Positions 17,512-27,056 of a stretch of DNA of 64,000 nt are shown one piece after another. The notes beneath the pieces were generated by a model. The model was not told the DNA's origin and made no database searches. It saw only the letters and a list, made by a program, of their open reading frames with translations. The stretch is taken from contig JACKCC010000008.1 in the NCBI GenBank assembly GCA_020634245.1, forward strand, positions 124,001 through 188,000, given 5' to 3'. The stretch comes from Ardenticatenaceae bacterium (GTDB lineage: Bacteria; Chloroflexota; Anaerolineae; Promineifilales; Promineifilaceae). The position numbers and the translations under genes are program-made. Every line of letters starts with the position of its first letter. Within the stretch, counting starts at the first letter, position 1.

Positions 17512-17958
17512 TCATTTCGGAGCTTGATTCAAAAACAGCCAATAAAATCCCAGGCTGCTCATCGCCTCTACAAATACATCAAACTCTACCGGCTTAACCA
17601 CATAGCTGTTAGCTCCTAGATCATAAGCTGTCTTAATATCCGGATCTTCACGAGAAGATGTCACCATGACTACCGGTATAGCGTGGGTGCGACTATCAGC
17701 TCTAATCTCACGCAGCACTTCCAAACCATTTAATTTGGGCAGCTTGATGTCTAGCAAAATAACCTTGGGTAGATGGTTCATCTTTCGATCCGCATAACGA
17801 CCTTTACAGAAGATAAAATCCAGTGCTTCCGCCCCATCCTCCACGACAAACAAAGGGTTAGCCAATTTACGCTTCTTAAATGCCCGGATTGTTAACTCCA
17901 CATCATGTGGGTTATCCTCAACTAACAAAATATCAACTGGATCTAAATAGTTCATCAT
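17512..17958 (-). CDS. Single-domain response regulator (Rcp1/CheY-like)
   Basis: 148 residues, one receiver domain only. The acidic pocket is VEDNP (about 14-18), the phosphoacceptor Asp is in LLDIKLPKLNG (about 70), and the Lys lies in VVKPVEF. The FIFCKGRYADRK insertion is typical of the Rcp1 subfamily that partners phytochrome-type kinases. It overlaps the upstream Cache kinase by 4 bp (ATGA), making it that kinase's likely partner. It has no DNA-binding output, so it should act by protein-protein contact or as a phosphate shuttle to the hybrid kinase downstream. Confidence 0.93.
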   Translation of the reverse strand: MMNYLDPVDILLVEDNPHDVELTIRAFKKRKLANPLFVVEDGAEALDFIFCKGRYADRKMNHLPKVILLDIKLPKLNGLEVLREIRADSRTHAIPVVMVTSSREDPDIKTAYDLGANSYVVKPVEFDVFVEAMSSLGFYWLFLNQAPK

Positions 17959-20702
17959 CCATCCCCTTTTTGCGGTAAAGTAAAATAAAATGCAGCACCC
18001 TGGTCTATAGCACCTTCAGCCCAAACGCGACCGCCATGACGGTGAATAATCCGCTGTACAATTGCCAAACCAACCCCAGTACCGGGGAACTCTCGTTCAC
18101 TATGTAACCGTTGAAACACGCCAAACAGCTTATCGGCATACTGCATATCAAAACCAGCGCCATTGTCTCGTACATAATAGATGGTTTCTGCCGCTTCCTG
18201 GCTGTAACCAACATCAACTACCGCTCTTTCTCGTTTGGCGGAAAACTTAATAGCATTAGAAAGCAGATTTACCCACACCTGACGAAGCATTGCTGGATCA
18301 GCTACTGCTTCTGGCAGAGCCGCCATATGAAAGTCAATCTGCACTTGTTCTCCCTCTGTTTTCAGCTCATCAAACACCTTATTAGCTAACATCTCCATGT
18401 CAATGAAATCTGTTCGTATTTCAGCCCGACCAAGACGAGAAAAAGCCAACAAGTCATCAATCAACTGTCCCATTCGTTCCGCTTGCTGACGAATAACGCC
18501 ACAGACCCGTTGTCCCTCAACCCCCAAGAGGGGTTCATAATCTTCCACCAAAATATTTGTGTACCCGTTAATAGCACGCAATGGTGTACGCAAATCATGA
18601 GATACGGAATAAGCAAAAGATTCCAGTTCCTTATTGGCCGCTTCAAGTTCTGCTGTCCTTTCATCTACCCGTTGTTCAAGCTCATTGACAAGACCTTTTA
18701 ATTGTTGAGTCATACTATTAAATGCATTGGCTAATATACCTAACTCGTCACGACGATTCGTTCCAATCGGGACAACCACATCCAGATTACCGGTCGCAAC
18801 AGCCTGAGCAACATCGGTTAACTTAAATATAGGCTCGGCGAGCCGATTGGCTGCCCACAAGGTTACAAGCGTCACGAACGTAACTGTAATACCAATAGCC
18901 AGAAATAAAATACCCGTTAAATGGGCTATCAAAGAAAATGCTTCGTTTACATTTTGTTTCGCAATCAAAGCCCAGTTTTGGCTGCCAAATTTTACCGGCG
19001 CATAAGTAAGAATAACTCGTTGCCCAAGATAGTCAGTACCAAATTGCACCCCCTCGCCCGTTTCTCCAGCCAAAGCCTCGCGTACTGCTTCGTTGTCAAT
19101 GCCGTTTTTTTCGATGGTCCCAACGAAAGAAGCCTCTACTGAGTGCTCAGCCGAATCAAGGTATGAATTGGAGCGCATCCGCATATCTGGCCCCACCAAA
19201 AGCGTTTCGCCAGTTTCGCCCATCCCGGTACGTTCTTGCATGACCGCATCTGTCCAGCCGGGCGGTAACTGAAAAGCCACAACCATTTCGGTCCTACCTT
19301 CGTAAATCACCGGGGCGGCCACAAATGCAACCGGTTTGTTACCGGCGGGCAGGTAAGGAGAAAAGTCCGCAAAGCCAAGCTCACCCGTCTTCATAACCTC
19401 TTGAGCCAGATGGCCCAAATGCGTATCTTTATACGGCCCGGTCAGCAAATTTGTCTGATAATCTGGTCCGCGCATGACGGTATGGAAAACATACCCATCT
19501 TGGGCCATAAGGAGCACATCTTGATAACCATATCGCTGTGCGTATTGGGTCAGAATATACATGCCCGACCCCTCAACTCGTGGCACAATCGCTTCAGCAA
19601 CATTTTCCTCGACGATAATGGCCCAATTCAAGCCAGGAACACCTAGCGGTGCATAGGCAGATACGGAATGAGTCTCGTGATAGTTGACAAACATATCCAC
19701 ACCCGTCACACCAGCCAATGCTGCCTGGCTGGCTGGTGTATCGACCCCATTTTTTTCTACCGAACCCATTAGTGAAGCCTCAACTGAACGGTTCTCAGGA
19801 TCAAGCGCAGATCGGGACCGCATGCGCTTGTCTGCTCCTACAAGATAGATCTCGCCGAACGATTCCATATCATCAGGAACTTGCATAACCGCATCGATTT
19901 TATGCAATGGTAATTGAATGACTAGCAGGCCAACATAGACTGTACCATCATAGATGGGGGTGCCCATGAACATGACGACCTCGTCGTCGAATAAGGTGAT
20001 GTCGGTTACGGCCGTTTCACCAGCCTGTACCGAATTGAGTTGTTGGTAAACTGTGCTTAAATTACTGCTTTCTTCAGCCAAATTCAAACCAAAATCCCCG
20101 CCTTTTTTAACGCTGTAAACAACCATCCCTGTGGAATCAATGAGAAGCAAGTCCTCATACTCATGAATCTCGGCAAAATCAGCCAAAAAGTTGTGCTGCT
20201 GGGCATGGACAGCGGTGAATGAACTATCGTCCCCAGCATCAGCCAGATTGGGCTTGAATGAGTAAAGCGCCCGTGCCCGTTCTGGGCCTAAATCCTGGAA
20301 ACCTTCTACAAATTGGGCTGCTGCCTCTGCAAATTGGGGATTGATGGACAACGTCAGAAGATCATTCTGCCAATTGTTAAAAAGGGTTACGAGCGCGCTG
20401 CGTCTGGCATCGCGTAATGTTTCCAGGCGGGCAAACGCTTCCTGGCGCAACATATTCACCAGATCGGCCGTTGCTTGTGCCGCAGATTCCCTTTCAACTA
20501 AATAATTTTCGATCTGATACGTTTTAATCGCGCTTACTGCTTCCAGTTTTTCGCCGGCCGCCCGTTGCAAAGCATTCCGTGCCTGGAAAAAGGCTAACAA
20601 GCTAATTGTGATCAATGAGACAAGCGATAGGGGCAAAAAATAAAGCAGCAACTTACCATGTATCGACCGAAAAAATGGTGCCTTGTTGTATGGTGTGTCC
20701 AT
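17955..20702 (-). CDS. Membrane sensor kinase with duplicated Cache-type sensor, HAMP, HisKA, HATPase
   Basis: 915 residues. A membrane helix lies at about 14-36. A large extracytoplasmic sensor follows (about 37-615), containing two related Cache-like halves, each with an LVGADKRMRS/LVGPDMRMRS start, an SVEAS segment and a NWAII/NWALI core. A second membrane helix is at about 620-645 and HAMP at about 645-695. The coiled coil VNELEQRVDERTAELEAANKELE leads into HisKA (SYSVSHDLRTPLRAINGY) and an ATPase domain (VRDNGAGFDMQYADKLFGVFQR, GTGVGLAIVQRI). The catalytic half is the phytochrome-associated HK type also found in the two giant kinases upstream. It overlaps the Rcp1-like regulator by 4 bp. 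Confidence 0.92.
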   Translation of the reverse strand: MDTPYNKAPFFRSIHGKLLLYFLPLSLVSLITISLLAFFQARNALQRAAGEKLEAVSAIKTYQIENYLVERESAAQATADLVNMLRQEAFARLETLRDARRSALVTLFNNWQNDLLTLSINPQFAEAAAQFVEGFQDLGPERARALYSFKPNLADAGDDSSFTAVHAQQHNFLADFAEIHEYEDLLLIDSTGMVVYSVKKGGDFGLNLAEESSNLSTVYQQLNSVQAGETAVTDITLFDDEVVMFMGTPIYDGTVYVGLLVIQLPLHKIDAVMQVPDDMESFGEIYLVGADKRMRSRSALDPENRSVEASLMGSVEKNGVDTPASQAALAGVTGVDMFVNYHETHSVSAYAPLGVPGLNWAIIVEENVAEAIVPRVEGSGMYILTQYAQRYGYQDVLLMAQDGYVFHTVMRGPDYQTNLLTGPYKDTHLGHLAQEVMKTGELGFADFSPYLPAGNKPVAFVAAPVIYEGRTEMVVAFQLPPGWTDAVMQERTGMGETGETLLVGPDMRMRSNSYLDSAEHSVEASFVGTIEKNGIDNEAVREALAGETGEGVQFGTDYLGQRVILTYAPVKFGSQNWALIAKQNVNEAFSLIAHLTGILFLAIGITVTFVTLVTLWAANRLAEPIFKLTDVAQAVATGNLDVVVPIGTNRRDELGILANAFNSMTQQLKGLVNELEQRVDERTAELEAANKELESFAYSVSHDLRTPLRAINGYTNILVEDYEPLLGVEGQRVCGVIRQQAERMGQLIDDLLAFSRLGRAEIRTDFIDMEMLANKVFDELKTEGEQVQIDFHMAALPEAVADPAMLRQVWVNLLSNAIKFSAKRERAVVDVGYSQEAAETIYYVRDNGAGFDMQYADKLFGVFQRLHSEREFPGTGVGLAIVQRIIHRHGGRVWAEGAIDQGAAFYFTLPQKGDG

Positions 20703-20741
20703 ATCCCAAACCTTAATATGCTTTGAATACCATGCTGAACC

Positions 20742-22199
20742 CTAATACGCCGGGCAGGTTTCGTCAGGTGATCGGTAGTTACTCAGAATAATGTTGATTT
20801 CATCATGAGCGTCTCTTAGGGCTTGATCCGCTGTTTTGGCTCCGCTGAAACTGCTTTGTACGGCTCGATTTACAATTTCGATAATTTGGGGCCATTCCTT
20901 AATTTGAGGCACAAACTGAGCATGAGGTAGTACTTCAGCAATAACTTTGGAAAATGGGTCATTCAACAGGGGTTCGAATGGTGTGACCCCCAAATCTTCC
21001 AGCCCTCCGGAAACATCACGCCGTGCTGAGAGGACACGAGCGTCCATGAACCATTTTTCATCGGCCAATCGGCTGGTCATAAATTTGAGAAGCAGCCAGG
21101 CCTCTTGTGGATGTTTCGTGTTTCTGTTGATCATCCAGGCGCTGATCCAGGCAGTGGTCGGTTTCTGAATGGTTTGTCCTGATGCAATGGGAATAGGAGC
21201 GGCGGCCAGTGTTTCAGTCGCATTGAGATCGGGATTGAGGCCAGAAACGATCGGGACGGTCCAGCCAGAGCCAATGATCATGGCAACTTGCTCATCGGCC
21301 ATTTGTTGACGAACGCCGCCCGGATTTTGAGTTGTCACACCAGGCGGCACAACCTGGTGCTCAGTTACCAGGCTGACGTAGAAGTTGAAGGCGGCTTTGG
21401 CTTCAGGGCTGTTAAGCGCTGAACATCTATTGTCTGGAGTTAAATAGGATGCGCCGTGACTCAAAAGAATGGGGGTGAACCGCAGTTCAAAGCCGGGGTC
21501 TACTGAACCGACTGTGCCAAAGCCCCAGGTATCTATCTGACCGTCGTTGTTGCGATCGCGGGTCAAGGCTTCGGCGTAGACGAGGAATTCATCCCAGTTT
21601 GCAGGCGGTTTGTCGGGGTCCAACCCGGCTTCTATGAACAGGTTTTTGTTGTAAAACAAAACCATCGACATGAAATCGCTGGGGAGCGCATACAGCCTGT
21701 CCTGATATTGCATTAATTCTATCGTCTGTGGATACCAGGTTTCTGTGAATTCGCCACCCCATACGGTTTTATTTTCTTGTTGAATAAACGGTGTAAGGTC
21801 GTACAAAAACCCTTTTTCGATGAATGAGCGGATGGAGAAACCATGAAGGTGCATCAAATCTGGCCCACCACCGGCCTGGATTTCTGTGATGTAGCTGGCT
21901 TCTTTTTCGGCGTAGGGGATGGGATCTAACTGGACTTTGATGCCGGGGTTTTCTTGTTCGAAGACCAAAATCATTTCGGTGATGGCTTTTTCCCAATGGG
22001 GTTCGGTGAGATGCCAATCGGATAGGTATAAGGTTATAGCTTGAGGGGCGTTGTAGGGTACGGCCGTTGCCAAAGAATTCGTTGATTCCTGAACAGGTGA
22101 TACAGGAGTCACCACCGGTTTGGTCGCACAGTTTGCTATCAGCATCGGCAAACCAATCATGAACAGCAGAAGCATAAACCGGTTGGCCATCTTTTTCAT
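20742..22199 (-). CDS. Sugar-binding lipoprotein encoded within the kinase cluster
   Basis: 485 residues. The signal peptide has lipobox LIANCA (Cys about 24) and a Pro/Thr-rich linker. The remainder is a family-1 extracellular solute-binding fold (about 50-460) with ITEMILVFEQENPGIKVQ, GGGPDLMHLHGF and NWDEFLVYAEALTRD. The start overlaps the stop of the giant kinase gene upstream by 4 bp. The membrane Cache kinase gene begins 40 bp after its stop. No permease lies nearby, so it may present a ligand to the membrane kinase rather than feed a transporter. That role is inferred from gene order only; a conventional orphan binding protein remains possible. Confidence 0.85.
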   Translation of the reverse strand: MKKMANRFMLLLFMIGLPMLIANCATKPVVTPVSPVQESTNSLATAVPYNAPQAITLYLSDWHLTEPHWEKAITEMILVFEQENPGIKVQLDPIPYAEKEASYITEIQAGGGPDLMHLHGFSIRSFIEKGFLYDLTPFIQQENKTVWGGEFTETWYPQTIELMQYQDRLYALPSDFMSMVLFYNKNLFIEAGLDPDKPPANWDEFLVYAEALTRDRNNDGQIDTWGFGTVGSVDPGFELRFTPILLSHGASYLTPDNRCSALNSPEAKAAFNFYVSLVTEHQVVPPGVTTQNPGGVRQQMADEQVAMIIGSGWTVPIVSGLNPDLNATETLAAAPIPIASGQTIQKPTTAWISAWMINRNTKHPQEAWLLLKFMTSRLADEKWFMDARVLSARRDVSGGLEDLGVTPFEPLLNDPFSKVIAEVLPHAQFVPQIKEWPQIIEIVNRAVQSSFSGAKTADQALRDAHDEINIILSNYRSPDETCPAY

Positions 22200-25100
22200 A
22201 GTAAGTTCTCTGTTTTCGGCGGCAGGGTAAAGGTAAACGTAGCACCTTGCTCAAGCTCACTTTCTGCCCAAATACGGCCACCGTGACGATGGATGATACG
22301 CTGAACAATAGCCAAACCCACGCCGGTACCTGGAAACTCACGTTCACCGTGCAAACGTTGAAATACGCCAAATAACTTATCGGCATACTGCATATCAAAG
22401 CCAGCGCCATTGTCGCGTACGATGTAGACAATCTCCTGGTCATCTTGCCTACCGCCAACTTCAATAACTGCCTGCTCTCGTTTAGACGAAAATTTGATCG
22501 CATTGGACAACAAGTTAAACCATACCTGACGAATCAAAGCGCGATCACCCATCGCCGGCGGCAACTCATCAATCTGGAAATCAATGCGTGCTCGATCGCC
22601 TTGTGCTGTCAGTTCTTGAAACGCCGACGCTGCTAATTTTGTCATGTCGATCGGGGCCGTGTGCATATCGATGCGGTTTAGACGAGAGAAGGTGAGCAAG
22701 TCGTCAATCAACTCTCCCATTTGTTTGGTCTGGTGATGGATAACGGCACAAACCCGCTGCCCCTCGGTGTCCAGAGCAGGCTCATAATCTTCCACTAAAA
22801 TACGCGTGTACCCATCGATGGCGCGTAAGGGGGCACGCAAATCGTGGGAAACGGAGTAGGAGAAGGCTTCCAACTCTTGGTTTGCCGCAGCAAGACTGTT
22901 AGCCTGGGCTTGCAACTGCTGATTGAGTTCTCTGATTTCGTTTTCTGCCCGCATGTGCTCACTCATATCATTGACCGTCAAAAGCAAGAGCGATTGCCCG
23001 CCAGAGTTAAAAGGAACAAACCGGCAGTTTAGCCACACTTCTTTACCAAAAGAACTGACGGTATGGATGTCTTGTTGCTTCTCCGACAGGGTTTTGATCG
23101 CTGCTAAAGCAGTTTCATAAAGTCCTGTCTTCCGCCACGATTCGATCCGGTGAATATTTTGCGCTAACACTTGTTCCAAAGAAGCATTGATTAATTTAGC
23201 GCTGGTTTCATTGGCCAGGATACATTGGCCGGTACCATCGTAGACGGCGATGCCGATGGACGATACCCGCATAATTTCTTCCTGGAAAGCAAGCGCCTTT
23301 TGTAGTTCTTGTGTCCGTTGTTCTACTCGATGTTCCAACTCTTCGTTTAATCGCTGTATTTCCTCTTCTGCTTGTTTCCGCTCGGTAATGTCCAGGACAA
23401 TTCCTTGATAAAATGTAGCCTGTCCGTTCTCATCTCGTTCTATCACCGTGCGATCATCCACCCAACGGATACGGCCGTCTTTGGTCACAATACGATACTC
23501 TTGCTTGAAGCGATCAATGCCGTTTGCCGTATATTGGACGACTTCTGTACTGACTCGTGCCAAATCTTCGGGATATATCATTGAGGTAAATGGCAATGTG
23601 CCCGAAAGTAATTCCTCTTGTGTGTAGCCAAATTGGGTCACATTTTGCGAAACCATGACGACCGGCCAACCTTCAGTTGCTTGCCACACAAAGAGAACAA
23701 CCGAGCTGTTTTCAACAACCAGGTTGGCTTGTTGCAGCGCCTCTAACGCCTGCTTGTAGTCAGTGATGTCTTCGTAGGTTCCTAAAACGCCAATAACCGT
23801 GCCATCCACATCCCGCAGCGGAATTTTGCTCGTGCGCAGCCAGCGCTGCTTGCCACTTATTAAGTCAGTTTGTGGTTCCTCATAATTGATTTTGGGTAAT
23901 TCTGACTGAATCACTTGCAAATCGTCACTGCGATACAGTTCCGCCTGCTCAACCCAAGATAATTCAAAATCGTTCATTCCCATAATCTCTTGCGGGGAAT
24001 TTAGGCCACCATCTTGGGCAAAAGGTTGATTACAGCCCATATAATTTAAATCGCGGTCTTTCCAAAATACCCGCACCGGGATCGTGTTCAGAACAGTCCG
24101 CAGCATTTGCTGAGATTCTTGTAAAGCGTTCTGTACCTTGATGGATTCGCTAATGTCTGTAGAAATACCCACAATACCGATGATACGGCCGTCCTCCTGC
24201 CGCATTGGTTCCAGATGAGACTGAAAAGTATGGTTACCCCGTGTTTGCACATAAGATACAGACTCGCCTTGCAGCACGCGATTGTGTGCCGCCATCGTAG
24301 TTTGTTCCTTATTGTTCGTTTGAAAGTGATCAAAAAGCGTAGCGCCAATAATCTGTTCAGGCTTCAAATTCAGGGAAGCCAAGCCTGCACCTTGCGCCGA
24401 AGTACACCGAAGTTCTTTATCCGTTGTCCATAAAACAGCACCTATCTGGTTCACTATCATGCTCAGCCGCTCTTTACTCTCTCGTACAGCATCTTCGGCT
24501 TGCTTGCGGTCGGTGATGTCCAACGCCAGTGAAGCAATGCCAATAACCTGTCCAGCAGCGTTGATAAGCGGTGTGTTGTACCAATCACAGGTGATGATTC
24601 GTCCCTCTTTAGTCAAGTTTTCGTTGGTGTTATGGGTGCCCCCTTGCTGCGCCAGCAGCGTTTGCCAAACCTGATCAATCTGCGGTTGGACTTTTTCTGG
24701 CACGATGAGATCAATCGCACGACGCCCCACTATCTCTTCCTGGGTGTAACCAAAGACCCTTTCAGCAGCAGGGTTCCACGCCATCACTTCAAAGTTTGTA
24801 CTCCACTCAATCACAGCCAACGGCGACTGCTGCACCAGCAATGACAATCGCTGCTGCGACTCGCGGACCGCCTCGCGCAAGCGAGCAGCCCGCAGCGCGG
24901 CGGCGCCTTGTTCGGCCAACGTTTGGTAGAGATTTAATTTCTCCTGGTCAAAGTAATCGGCAGATTTAGCCATGGCCGTAATGTAACCCATCCACTCGTC
25001 GCCAATAGTAAGCGGAATGGCCGCAAAACTGGTCACACCGGTTCGCTCCAGGATCGCCCGGCCGGTCGGCTCAAATCGTTTGTCGGTTCGGATATCCTCG

Positions 25101-27022
25101 GAGACAAACGGCCGTTCAGCCGAGAAGTAGAGAAACAATGGATACTGTTGCACCGGCATCCGATCACCAATGGACATAACGGCCGTTAACTCACTGTCAA
25201 ATGTATCCTGGCAGCGCAATACGGCAACAAGGTCACCCCCCGTCCGGTCAAAAGTGAAGATCGACACGAATGCCTGGGGATAAAGGCCGGCCTGGTGAAT
25301 CAATGCCTTTAGTGCCGCATCCTCAGTCTCTGCTCCGGCCAGAGCCTGGCTGACCCTGAAACGAACGCGGGTTTCCCGCAGCGTGCGCTCCAACTTTTCC
25401 TCAACCAGCTTTCGTTCATCAATGTCAATAATAGAACCGGTCATACGAACGGGCTGGCCCGATTCATTCCAAACAGCCTGTCCATTCGCCTGAAACCAGC
25501 GATAAGCGCCACTTTTCGTCAATATACGGTATTCCAAATCGTAAGGCTCTCGATCTGCCAAATGACGCTGCATCATTTGGGCCGCCCGTTCACGATCGGC
25601 GGGATGGACTTGATTCATCCATTCCTCATAAGAATCAGTCAGTTCATGAGATTCACATCCCAACAATTCACAATATTTCTGCGAGAAGAAAACTTTTCCC
25701 ACCATAATGTGGAATTCCCAAATACCAACCCCAATCCCTTCCAAGACCAATTGGTGACGAATCTCGGCTTCTTCTAAGGCAATTTTAGCCTCTGTCGTAT
25801 CGGTCACGTCGAGGACAGCCCCAATGGTACGAACAGGGTGACGCGAACCGGCTTCTCCCTCAAAAAGTGTTTGCGAGCGGATAGACAGCCAATGGACGTT
25901 GTTTTTATAGTCTATGATTCGGTGCTCATTGCTGTAAAAACCATCACCCGTAGGGGCATGGGCGCGCTGAAGTTTGGCCTCAACTTGTTCAAGATCGTCC
26001 GGATGTATTTGCTTCATGAGATCGGGGAAGCTAACAGTTTCATCCTGATTGAAACCGAACATCTTTCGGAAATTAGGCGACATGTGCATGACATCAGTTA
26101 AATGATCATGATCAAATGTGGCCAGACCAGCCACTCGGACAGCCTGCTTCAATCGTTCTTCACTTGTTCGCAGCGCCATTTCCACCTGTTTACGCTCGGT
26201 AATGTCCCGGACATTGGCCAAGATGAGGCCCCGATCCCCAACACTTATTTTGGTGAGATAAACTTCAGCGTCAAAAAGTGATGAATCGCCCGGTCTCAGC
26301 GCCTGCCAGGTAAAAATCTGGTCGTTGCCGCTAATAAGGACCTGTTTCCAACGCGCTTTAACTTCATCCATGTTATTGTCAGGGCCTGAACAATCTTCAA
26401 TGGTTAAAGTTAAGGCCTCTTCCCTTGTTACCAGGTACATCTCAAGTAACTTGGCATTTACATCTAACACTTGGCCTTGGGAATCATGAATAAAGACCGC
26501 ATCATACGAATGATCAAGGTACGTTTGCAGCATATCATTTGACTTTTGTAGTTGTTCTTCTACTATTTTTCGTTCAGCGATTTCCTGTCGCAATAAACTG
26601 TTTTGAGTCTCCAGATGCTGCTGCTTGATATGTAATCCAAGATATGTATCAACTTTGGCTAAAATTTCTTCAACCTGAAACGGTTTGAATATGTAGTCGG
26701 CAGCGCCAACAGAATAGGCCTTTGCTTTCAGGGCAATCTCATCGGTTGTGCCAGTAAAAATAACCGGAATATTCGCCGTACGTTCATTTGTTTTTAACTG
26801 ACGACATACCGCAAAACCATCCATTTGCGGAAGCGTTACATTGAGGAAAATTAAGGCCAGGGGATAGGTTTGAATGTCAATAAGTGCTGCATTGCTGTTG
26901 TCGTGGGCGCGGACGTGGTGTCTTGCTTGGGACAATATATTAGTCAGCAACTGTAAATCTGATTGATTGTCGTCCACTATTACGATGGTTTCTTGAGACG
27001 GAAGATGGTGAATGTCTGTCAA
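22196..27022 (-). CDS. Giant multi-PAS/GAF histidine kinase with degenerate N-terminal receiver
   Basis: 1608 residues, soluble. The order is: receiver-like domain (about 11-130), three PAS units (about 165-520), a GAF domain (about 545-710), about five further PAS units (about 715-1330), a coiled coil, HisKA (FSYSVSHDLRAPLRAIDGY, about 1380) and an ATPase domain (VRDNGAGFDMQYADKLFGVFQR, GTGVGLAIVQRI). The receiver keeps the acidic pair VDDN and the Lys (IFKPF), but the phosphoacceptor position reads LIFLNVTLPQMDG, with Asn for Asp, so it cannot be phosphorylated in the usual way. It should sense several cytoplasmic signals (redox, small molecules). It overlaps the sugar-binding lipoprotein gene by 4 bp. 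Confidence 0.9.
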   Translation of the reverse strand: MTDIHHLPSQETIVIVDDNQSDLQLLTNILSQARHHVRAHDNSNAALIDIQTYPLALIFLNVTLPQMDGFAVCRQLKTNERTANIPVIFTGTTDEIALKAKAYSVGAADYIFKPFQVEEILAKVDTYLGLHIKQQHLETQNSLLRQEIAERKIVEEQLQKSNDMLQTYLDHSYDAVFIHDSQGQVLDVNAKLLEMYLVTREEALTLTIEDCSGPDNNMDEVKARWKQVLISGNDQIFTWQALRPGDSSLFDAEVYLTKISVGDRGLILANVRDITERKQVEMALRTSEERLKQAVRVAGLATFDHDHLTDVMHMSPNFRKMFGFNQDETVSFPDLMKQIHPDDLEQVEAKLQRAHAPTGDGFYSNEHRIIDYKNNVHWLSIRSQTLFEGEAGSRHPVRTIGAVLDVTDTTEAKIALEEAEIRHQLVLEGIGVGIWEFHIMVGKVFFSQKYCELLGCESHELTDSYEEWMNQVHPADRERAAQMMQRHLADREPYDLEYRILTKSGAYRWFQANGQAVWNESGQPVRMTGSIIDIDERKLVEEKLERTLRETRVRFRVSQALAGAETEDAALKALIHQAGLYPQAFVSIFTFDRTGGDLVAVLRCQDTFDSELTAVMSIGDRMPVQQYPLFLYFSAERPFVSEDIRTDKRFEPTGRAILERTGVTSFAAIPLTIGDEWMGYITAMAKSADYFDQEKLNLYQTLAEQGAAALRAARLREAVRESQQRLSLLVQQSPLAVIEWSTNFEVMAWNPAAERVFGYTQEEIVGRRAIDLIVPEKVQPQIDQVWQTLLAQQGGTHNTNENLTKEGRIITCDWYNTPLINAAGQVIGIASLALDITDRKQAEDAVRESKERLSMIVNQIGAVLWTTDKELRCTSAQGAGLASLNLKPEQIIGATLFDHFQTNNKEQTTMAAHNRVLQGESVSYVQTRGNHTFQSHLEPMRQEDGRIIGIVGISTDISESIKVQNALQESQQMLRTVLNTIPVRVFWKDRDLNYMGCNQPFAQDGGLNSPQEIMGMNDFELSWVEQAELYRSDDLQVIQSELPKINYEEPQTDLISGKQRWLRTSKIPLRDVDGTVIGVLGTYEDITDYKQALEALQQANLVVENSSVVLFVWQATEGWPVVMVSQNVTQFGYTQEELLSGTLPFTSMIYPEDLARVSTEVVQYTANGIDRFKQEYRIVTKDGRIRWVDDRTVIERDENGQATFYQGIVLDITERKQAEEEIQRLNEELEHRVEQRTQELQKALAFQEEIMRVSSIGIAVYDGTGQCILANETSAKLINASLEQVLAQNIHRIESWRKTGLYETALAAIKTLSEKQQDIHTVSSFGKEVWLNCRFVPFNSGGQSLLLLTVNDMSEHMRAENEIRELNQQLQAQANSLAAANQELEAFSYSVSHDLRAPLRAIDGYTRILVEDYEPALDTEGQRVCAVIHHQTKQMGELIDDLLTFSRLNRIDMHTAPIDMTKLAASAFQELTAQGDRARIDFQIDELPPAMGDRALIRQVWFNLLSNAIKFSSKREQAVIEVGGRQDDQEIVYIVRDNGAGFDMQYADKLFGVFQRLHGEREFPGTGVGLAIVQRIIHRHGGRIWAESELEQGATFTFTLPPKTENLL

Positions 27023-27056
27023 TGTTTTCTCCTCATGTAATCTGCTTGTCCAACAT

